In this document: piece after piece, positions 7,700 to 13,567 of the stretch
How positions within the stretch are numbered: position 1 is the stretch's first letter
How the letters are laid out: each line of letters opens with the position of its first letter
NCBI GenBank assembly: GCA_003990745.1
Contig: RBNI01004721.1
Span: 1 to 13,567 of the forward strand
Direction: 5' to 3'
DNA: 13,567 nucleotides
Source: Jimgerdemannia flammicorona
Taxonomy: Eukaryota > Mucoromycota > Endogonomycetes > Endogonales > Endogonaceae
Translations under genes and position numbers: made by a program
Notes under the pieces: model-generated
Database searches by the model: none
Told to the model about the DNA's origin: nothing
Seen by the model: only the letters and a program-made list of their open reading frames with translations

Positions 7700-8580
7700 G
7701 TATATTTGGATTGTAACTTGATATCTCTTAGAGAGATTGTATTAGTTCACCAATTGATGTGGGGATTTTTCTAAGTAAGCCAGAATTTTCTAAGAATGAG
7801 ATTATATTCAAAAAAGTATATAATATAGAAGATTTGTTTTGTGGTATAATTTCTGAGTTATAGAAGTATATTCTTACATATCTTATAGAGTTTTTGTATT
7901 ATTCTATTTCCAAATATAGTAATGTTTCCTTCTGAGTTTTTCTATATCTTAAGATAGAATTTGTCAGCAGTTTCTTTGTCAAGGTAGTATTTGCATACTC
8001 TACTATTGATAAGAACTTCAATAGAATTTTCTTTGATTTTCTTTTAGAGGCAGATATATTCTATATTGCTTTCTTATTAGGTAATAGTTGTTTCCAAGAT
8101 AGTTTATTTTTTCTAATTTTGTACTTCTCTATCTTTATCTTCAATATTCTTGATTTCTTCATTCTATTATTCTGAGATAGTTGACTTATACTTTTTGAAT
8201 TTAAGAACATATATAAAATATTTATCTATATGTTCAAAATAGTACATCTTGATTCTATAGAGATATTATTTTGCAGAGATATACCTATAAGTAATATACT
8301 GATACTATTTCTGATCTCAGTCTTGAGGTTCTTTAATATAGACAATCTTCTATATCTTGGTCTTCTCCTTGGCTTTATTAGGATACTTTTCTGTTATTTC
8401 AAATACTTTCTCTTCTTTATTAGAAGGTGATAGTTTATTTATTTCTTTAACTTTAAAATTATTATATATTATCTCAATAATAGCTTTGGAGATTCATTTT
8501 CTACATATGATTTTGATGGTCTTTTATCCAGTATTATATAGCAGGACCTTGATTTTATCTTTAAATTCTTAGTCTACAAC
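7700..8580 (-). pseudogene. retropepsin (aspartic protease) region of element 1 pol, active site mutated
   Basis: In one frame the minus strand reads through a Lys/Glu-rich linker (EEIKNIEDKDREVQN near 8160-8115) into VLINSRVCKYYLDKETADKF at about 8016-7957. This aligns by position with the LIDSGA catalytic loop of Ty3-type proteases, here reading INSRV. About 60 residues later comes FFEYNLILRKFWL and then HINW (7815-7750), which matches the YDLILGxPWL...HNPxIDW end of the same domain. D-to-N, G-to-R and A-to-V are all C-to-T or G-to-A changes. Several stops lie in the frame. A linker with ISIIQMKKLIQ-like sequence follows (a stop occurs within it) and then the frame leaves the AT-rich block. 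The protease is dead in this copy. Confidence 0.7.
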
Positions 8581-10605
8581 TCCTTTAGCTATACAGAGTC
8601 TCTTTTCTTTAGTCAGACTACTTCTTTCTATAGATATCTTTGGGAACTTCTATTCTAATATCTATGCTAATATTTACTTATTTATTTAATTCAATAATTA
8701 TATCTATACTAGAGTAGAGATCATAGCTAGCATCAGATTTATATGCTTTATTTAGAATTTTCACAATGATGTAAATCTCTTAATCTTGATTTTTTCAGAG
8801 ATTTCTTAAAAATTATATCCTATTATAGTAATAGTATTTAAGGAGAATAGTTCTTTATTTATATTGATCTTCTTATTAGAGTATTTATAAGATATATATA
8901 TGCCTTCTCTTTTTACAGTAGAAACATGCTTCTTTCTTCATAAGATCTTTTATTTCCTTATTAGATAGTTTCTTGAATCTACTTTATAGTCTTGAGGACT
9001 TATTCTGAGATTTGTACTTCTTTTTAAATTGACATCATTTGTCTCCTTTATTGTTATTTCTATTGTCTCTTAGTTTTTGAGCTATGAGAATAGTATATGC
9101 TCTGATAATAGCTTATTCTAGATACTATTGCTTATATGGGCAATTATAAGATCATTCTTGTTTATGAATTTTTTCTGATAATTATTCAGAGATAGTATTA
9201 AAGAAATGGATAGTTTGGGTTCTATTTACAGTCTGTTCTCTAGCTATATTTTACTCTTATAGCATTCAGAAGAGTTTCTAATCTTATAGCAAATACTCTA
9301 AGGTCTTCTTTTCTGTAATTATAAAATTGTAGATTCTTGAGCTTGGTTCTAGTTTCAGCAATATAGACAGAGCTACAGAACTACTGGATAATTAGTTTCT
9401 TTAGGCCTATAGTAGCTGGATAGACTTTGTAGTTAGGATGATTATTATTTCTTTTACTTATATTAATTTTAGTATAGATTTTCCAGATGAGAGAATATAC
9501 TAGTAGGTTGTACCATTACTAGGCAGCTATATCTGTAAAGTATGTAGTGAGCTTATCTACTTATAAGTCTGTAGTTATATAGAGATCTTCAATCTTATAG
9601 TACTTATTATTATTAAGGATATTGTTTGGATTTTGATTATCATTCTATCCATTAATATGATAATTAATATCAACTTATCCTATAAATATTATTACTTAAT
9701 CTACTTTGTCTTCAAATGAAAAGAGGCAGAGGCCTTTTATAGACTTGTTAGTTTCAATACTATAGTAAAGAGCTTAAGTGATTATAACTACTTAGTTGTC
9801 CAATACTACTATCTTATTATCTGTTGATATTATTCTACTATCTCTATTATCTATCTGGTGATATAGTTGAGGTTCTTCTTCTATTGTTATAATATATCAA
9901 TTGTAGTTTAGAGTTGACTCTTCTATAATATTATAGAGATGAATAAGTCTATAGACTAGTGGCTTTGATGAGATAACTATTGGATCTGCTGTGATTTTTG
10001 GCGGACTTGATGTTTTTGATAATAGTTCTATAATAGTAGAGGCTACCAAATCAGGTTTAGATATCTCTTCAATTATTCTCTTAGATTTAGATAATGTGGT
10101 GGAGGTCTTACTAGGTCTAGCAGTTTGTAATTTTTGTTACTAAATTATTCTTACTTATATATAAAGAATTTAATAATAGAAGTAAGATTTCTTTTAATTG
10201 ATATAGTATCCCTTGTAGTTCAGAAAGGTATTGGCTTTATAGTAGTATTATTAGAGAGAATGTTCAGAAAATATTTGCTTTCAGCCTTAATAGATTCTTA
10301 TATATATTTCTTATAAAAGTGGTTGCTGACTAGCTTGTTGAATTCCTCCTTAAGTTCAGAAGTATAGGGGACTTTTTTGTTAAGTATAAGGAAAGTATTA
10401 AATACTTCTTAGATATTTTCATTATTGAGTTTATCAAACTCCTCTTAATTGATATAGGTTTCAGTCTACTTGGTGATGATTCTATTAGATTCTTCAGCTT
10501 GTATCTAAAGAGTATTTAGAGTAAGAGTACTTCTTGACTATTACTAATAATATTGATAATATTAACTGATTCTGATTATCTATAGATTCTTGAGAGAGAT
10601 TGCTC
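8580..10605 (-). pseudogene. Gag-like protein of element 1 with degraded zinc knuckle
   Basis: A likely start is the ATG at about 10607-10605 (MSNLSQESIDNQNQ). The readable frame changes at least three times (near 10520, 10140 and 9250), so there are indels besides stops. Readable blocks in order are KKVPYTSELKEEFNKLVSNH (about 10380-10320), a Ser/Thr/Pro-rich part near 10100-9965, YKIEDLYITTDL then YFTDIAA..WYNLL (about 9600-9495, like the F-x-G-x-A-x-x-W-Y segment of gypsy capsid), and RKEDLRVFAIRLETLL. Then come EQTVNRTQTIHFFNTISE, a Lys-rich tail, and FKKLSNKEIKDLMKKEACFY with C-x2-C-x4-H (8926-8890) whose last Cys is lost. The order matches gypsy Gag. It is non-functional. Confidence 0.7.
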
Positions 10606-10619
10606 ATAGGTGGAGAGTA

Positions 10620-11060
10620 ACTTCTACTACTACTAAATTATAATAAAACTATATACTAATAAAATTAATATATTATAGAGAGTTAAAGATAACTTTTAGC
10701 TCTAAGTTCTAAGTTCTTGAGGAAGTACTGAGTTCTAATTATTTATTGCAGCAGAGTCCAGATATTGCTTTTGGATTCTTGTACTAGTGGAAGTGCTGTG
10801 CTTATATATATCTCAAGTTGATCAGGCTCAAAATTATTAATAAGTCAGATCTGAAGGTTCTGTAATATAAATACTGTTTTATTCTTATATTTAGAGAAAG
10901 CAGAGTTGAGATTTCAACACACTCAGTACAGAGAGTATTTATATATGTTTGAAGGCTATGACTAATATAGTGCACTGAATATATCTATATATAGTTATAC
11001 TACTTTAGGTAACTATGACTGCTAGTCAGAATTTTCATAAGAATTTCTATAAGAATTTCC
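10620..11060 (-). other. leader and probable 5' LTR of element 1, boundaries unresolved
   Basis: This is the AT-rich sequence between the Gag start and the end of the AT-rich block. On the minus strand it has TATATAAATACTCTCTG near 10945-10930, similar to the TATAAATACCCCTCT of the element 2 LTR, and AATAAA further on. No convincing TG...CA pair or primer site could be fixed. At 11036-11072 the plus strand has three short copies of an AAGAATTTC-type unit. Confidence 0.4.
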
Positions 11061-11242
11061 ATTGGAATTTCTAGTGACTTTTGTAGATATATATAATGAT
11101 TCATTACAGTTAGAAATTCTAAAGAGAAAGCTCACTGATTTTATTTTTATTTATTTTATTTTGAAAAAAGAAAAAACTTTAAGTAATACTCATGTATTAA
11201 AAAGTAAGATAATATATTCTAAAATATCAAATAATAAAAATG

Positions 11243-11268
11243 AAAAAAAAAAAAAAAAAAAAATAAAT

Positions 11269-11314
<46 letters not shown>
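11243..11314 (+). repeat. poly(A) tracts of 21 and 45 bases
   Basis: A-runs at 11243-11263 and 11270-11314 are separated by TAAATC. They mark the sharp right edge of the AT-rich retroelement block; immediately after them the sequence becomes a purine-rich repeat. They could be the tail of a retrotransposed copy or an expanded homopolymer. Confidence 0.9.
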
Positions 11315-11315
<1 letters not shown>

Positions 11316-11317
<2 letters not shown>

Positions 11318-11691
11318 AGCCAAAGCGCTAAGACAATTCTGCAGAGCGCGAAAAGATGAACGGAAAAATGCCGCGGATTGGAGGTGGCCAAAGCACGAAG
11401 ACAATTCTACAAAGAGCGAAAAATGACGGAAAAAATGCTGCGGATTGGAGGGCCAAAGTGCGAAAAAAATTCCACCAAAAGCAAAAAGATGAGAAAAACG
11501 AAATCCGGGCCAAAGTACGAAGACAATTCTACCAAAAGCGAGAAGATGAGGAAAAAAAACAAAGAGGTGGCTTAGAGCCCATAGCACAAAGACAATTCGA
11601 AGAAATGCAGCGTATTGGAGATCGTACAAGGGAGGCCAAAAAAATGCCATCAAAGTGCGAAGATAGTTCCACTGAGAGCAAAAAGATAGGA

Positions 11692-11730
<39 letters not shown>

Positions 11731-11825
11731 AAGTGGCCTTTGTTGTCAAAGCACAAAGATAATTTTACTGTGAGAAAAAAGAAATGCGGCGTATTAAGGG
11801 TGTTAAAAATGAAGGTGAAATAGTT
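11316..11825 (+). repeat. degenerate purine-rich minisatellite, about seven copies of a 55-85 bp unit
   Basis: The core GGCCAAAGYRCGAAGACAAT followed by TCYACCAAAAGCGAAAAGATGA recurs at about 11318, 11388, 11450, 11510, 11582 (start lost), 11657 and 11748. Some copies continue with AAAATGCBGCGGATTGGAGG. Open frames on the plus strand are Lys/Arg/Gln-rich and on the minus strand Phe/Leu-rich; both follow from the repeat and are not called as genes. A 35-base poly(A) interrupts it. Confidence 0.8.
11694..11728 (+). repeat. poly(A) tract of 35 bases inside the minisatellite
   Basis: The uninterrupted A-run follows AGGAAT and precedes TGAAGTGGCC, where the repeat resumes. Length in the assembly may be unreliable. 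Confidence 0.9.
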
Positions 11826-11829
11826 TTGG

Positions 11830-12890
11830 TGTGGACCTATACTATTAATTCAAGGCCCCACGTGGCGTGTTCGTCGATGTGAAAGCGATAAACGCCATTG
11901 CCCGCAATAATGTATGCACGTTCTGTATCCAATAATAATTGTTCTCCCTGTCATCAAATACCGGCTGCTGGTCGTCTGAATTTATGGCAGGGCTGGCATC
12001 GGGAAGCAGTTGGACATTGGTTGCAACATGGGGCCCACGAAAATTTCAATGGGGTTTGGGTCATAGTGGACGAAATATTTCAATATGTTAAACAGCTGCT
12101 GCTAAGCGTGCTGATGCGATTGGCCATCCTCTGCTCCCCCCACCTGTCGTCGTACGGTAAAAGGTATAGGAAATGACGACGTCAGGTAATAGATCCAACC
12201 TTGGACAAACGAGAGCAAATCGCGATATAAGTTCTGAAACAGGTTTCCAGTAGTGATATCCCTTAATTAACCAGGAACAGATCGCGAGTCACTAATTTGT
12301 TTAGCGTGCATTAAAGTGTGATCGTATCTTACCTCGTTTTGGCTTCGCACCAAAAGACTCATCACGAGTTCCCGTGCTCACCAGCGCCACCGATTGAGTA
12401 TCAGGTTCGTATCAGAATGGTTTGTATGCACAGTAACATACCAAAGTTGGATGAGTTGTTCGCTCCATGGCTAGCTCATATAATATGTCATTGATGGGGT
12501 GCTGGTTTCAGAATTGATTTTTGTAATCAAAGCTTCTAAGTATACTATACATGAAATTAATCGTCCCGAAGTTTAGAGCCAGGCGCATTATTAATGGGGT
12601 CATAATTCACTCCTGCATAGTTAATGTGACGTTTATTTTCTGCTCGCTGGTATTCATCGACTGCGTGCCGAGCATGTTGGATCTAGTGGCATTGTTCACG
12701 GCATTACCTTCAGAAGACCATGGGTAAAGTTAGGCACCGATGACATGATTACACGTCACAAGCCACAACACAAAGCCCAAGATAGTTCGATTTTCCTACG
12801 TTCTGCTTGATGTCTTTCCCCTTGTTCAAACTTCCGCAGCTTCAAAACATTTCTTAGTCCTACCTTGCCATTGGTACTCCATCATTGTCT
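11830..12890. other. about 1 kb without a recognisable gene
   Basis: The composition is balanced and unlike the AT-rich block. A 92-codon open frame at 11898-12176 (+) has no recognised motif and no supporting neighbours, so it is not called. No tRNA, tandem repeat or transposon end was seen. It lies upstream of the Argonaute-like fragment, where its promoter or missing 5' exons would be expected; the G-T-x-G motif that normally comes just before the first readable exon was not found. Confidence 0.6.
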
Positions 12891-12892
12891 AG

Positions 12893-13510
12893 ACCAATTA
12901 CTATGAGATCGCGACCCATCCTCACCCTTCCCTCTACCACTACGACTGCAAGACAAGGAGCCGCGAGCCCTTCCATGCGAAACCCATCTCCACCGCCGAG
13001 AGCAGGCTAATCATGATGGAATACGAGACGAAAGCTCTCGAGGACAAGACATACGTGTTGTACGACGGTAAGTACAACCTGTATTCGTAATGCAAACTCC
13101 TACAGAGCAAGCTCGTGTTCGAAGTGAGTCGCCTACTTACTTGGACATACATAACTGTTTTTAGCAGTTTGTTGGGTGGATTCATTCTGTCTGATTCTCC
13201 CACTGATACCTGCCTCTCATTTTCCCTCCCCCACCCAGGTCACGCTCAATAGCACTAGTGGCCATGCAGACGCGCACAAAATTAGTCTCGAGCTCGCCAA
13301 ATCCATCCTCTTGGACGCCTTCAACAAAGGCATCCGCTCCACTAGTGCCCAGCAAGCTGGCCTAGTCATCACCGCCGTGGACATTCTCAACGATCTCATT
13401 CACCAACGGCCCGTCCAATACTACATTGTCGCCGCCAAGAACTTTTACTATTCGGCGACACTATCCTGGCCTTGAGGCGCTTTCCGAGCAATAGGGTGGG
13501 AGGGGATGGT
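12893..13510 (+). pseudogene. Argonaute-like N-terminal domain fragment, disrupted
   Basis: Exon A (12893-13123) reads TNYYEIATHPHPSLYHYDC and, after a variable linker, VLYDGKYNLYS; then a TAA at 13088-13090; then, in the same frame, KLLQSKLVFE. A GTGAGT...CCCAG intron (13124-13238, 115 bp) joins in phase to exon B, which starts VTLNS and continues to AVDILNDLIHQRPVQYYIVA and KNFYY before a TGA at 13473-13475. In Argonaute proteins the N domain has N-Y/F-F, I-Y-H-Y-D-V, Y-D-G-K-x-x-L-Y and F-x-V-x-L in this order, followed by the L1 segment A-L-D-x-x-L-R...G-R-S-F-F; the order and spacing fit. Argonautes are the guide-RNA-binding core of RNA silencing. The TAA would be explained by CAA changed to TAA. 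PAZ, MID and PIWI are absent from the window. Another frame stays open from about 13450 to a GTGAGT at 13510, suggesting a frameshift near the exon end. Confidence 0.6.
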
Positions 13511-13538
13511 GAGTAGAATGTTCAGATATATGTGGATG

Positions 13539-13566
13539 TTTTTTTTTTTTTTTTTTTTTTTTTTTT
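13539..13566 (+). repeat. poly(T) run of 28 bases at the window edge
   Basis: The run begins after TGTGGATG and reaches to the last base but one. It may be a genuine homopolymer or the edge of an assembly gap, and it separates the Argonaute-like fragment from whatever follows. Confidence 0.9.
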
Positions 13567-13567
13567 G

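Larger units (their letters stand above)
7609..11060 (-). mobile_element. old, heavily AT-mutated Ty3/gypsy-type LTR retrotransposon (element 1), incomplete
   Basis: On the minus strand a Gag (about 10605-8580) is followed by a retropepsin-like region (about 8080-7700). Most of 7700-11050 is very AT-rich by eye, with countless TA dinucleotides and stops, yet one reading frame at a time yields Lys/Glu/Asp-rich protein-like sequence in which the stops are of the C-to-T kind. The plus-strand open frames here are hydrophobic Leu/Ile/Phe strings, the antisense shadow of that decay. Reverse transcriptase, RNase H and integrase are not found in the remaining 3' sequence. Confidence 0.7.

Noticed and set aside
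8230..8572. Plus-strand open frames with apparent membrane segments (Leu/Ile/Phe-rich)
   Set aside because: They are antisense to the Lys/Glu-rich Gag-protease frame of element 1; hydrophobicity is a by-product of AT-rich decay.
11219..11749. 176-codon minus-strand frame rich in Phe and Leu
   Set aside because: It is made of poly(T) runs and the purine-rich minisatellite read antisense.
11898..12176. 92-codon plus-strand frame as a gene
   Set aside because: No motif, no neighbouring exon and no clear codon-use signal could be seen.
13068..13105. GTAAGT...CTACAG as a 38-bp intron removing the TAA in the Argonaute-like exon
   Set aside because: It would delete the conserved KYNLYS and shift the frame before SKLVFE, while other introns here are 68 bp or longer; a nonsense change is simpler.

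Overview
The window looks like a transposon-rich stretch of a fungal genome, most likely a filamentous Dikarya species. The reasons are short GT-AG introns of about 70-120 bp, a hAT transposase with several introns, Ty3/gypsy-type Gag and protease remnants, and RIP-like C-to-T decay that splits the DNA into GC-rich, balanced and very AT-rich blocks. No bacterial gene layout, tRNA, rRNA or CRISPR array was seen. All assignments were made by reading the sequence; no database search was run.

Layout. (1) 64-1223 (+): a two-exon gene whose C-terminal half carries an H-x-D...H pattern like that of 2-oxoglutarate/Fe(II) oxygenases. A short minisatellite with telomere-like AGGGTTAGG cores follows its stop. 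(2) 1409-5062: a hAT DNA transposon. Its transposase lies on the minus strand, with at least seven well-supported introns and one in-frame TGA. It is flanked by two different internal tandem-repeat blocks: a GC-rich 84-123 bp unit on the left and a GATTCGGATT family on the right. (3) 5063-6498 (-): the 5' part of a Ty3-like LTR retrotransposon (here 'element 2'), with LTR, primer-binding-site candidate, and a gag with eight in-frame stops that can all be explained by C-to-T changes. The hAT element cuts it off. (4) 6521-7366 (-): an unrecognised coding frame of about 280 codons with three C-to-T-type stops, itself cut by the LTR of element 2. (5) About 7609-11060 (-): an older, strongly AT-rich LTR retrotransposon ('element 1'), in which Gag with a zinc knuckle and a retropepsin can still be read through many stops. 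No reverse transcriptase or integrase follows. (6) 11243-11830: long poly(A) runs around a degenerate purine-rich minisatellite. (7) 11830-12890: about 1 kb with no gene seen. (8) 12893-13510 (+): a broken N-terminal part of an Argonaute-like gene, running into a poly(T) run at the window edge.

The most economical history is nested insertion with different ages: old element 1 (heaviest decay), then the 6500-7600 segment, then element 2 (moderate decay), then the hAT element (almost intact). The decayed Argonaute fragment beside this transposon nest is the most biologically suggestive item, but it may simply be a dead paralogue.
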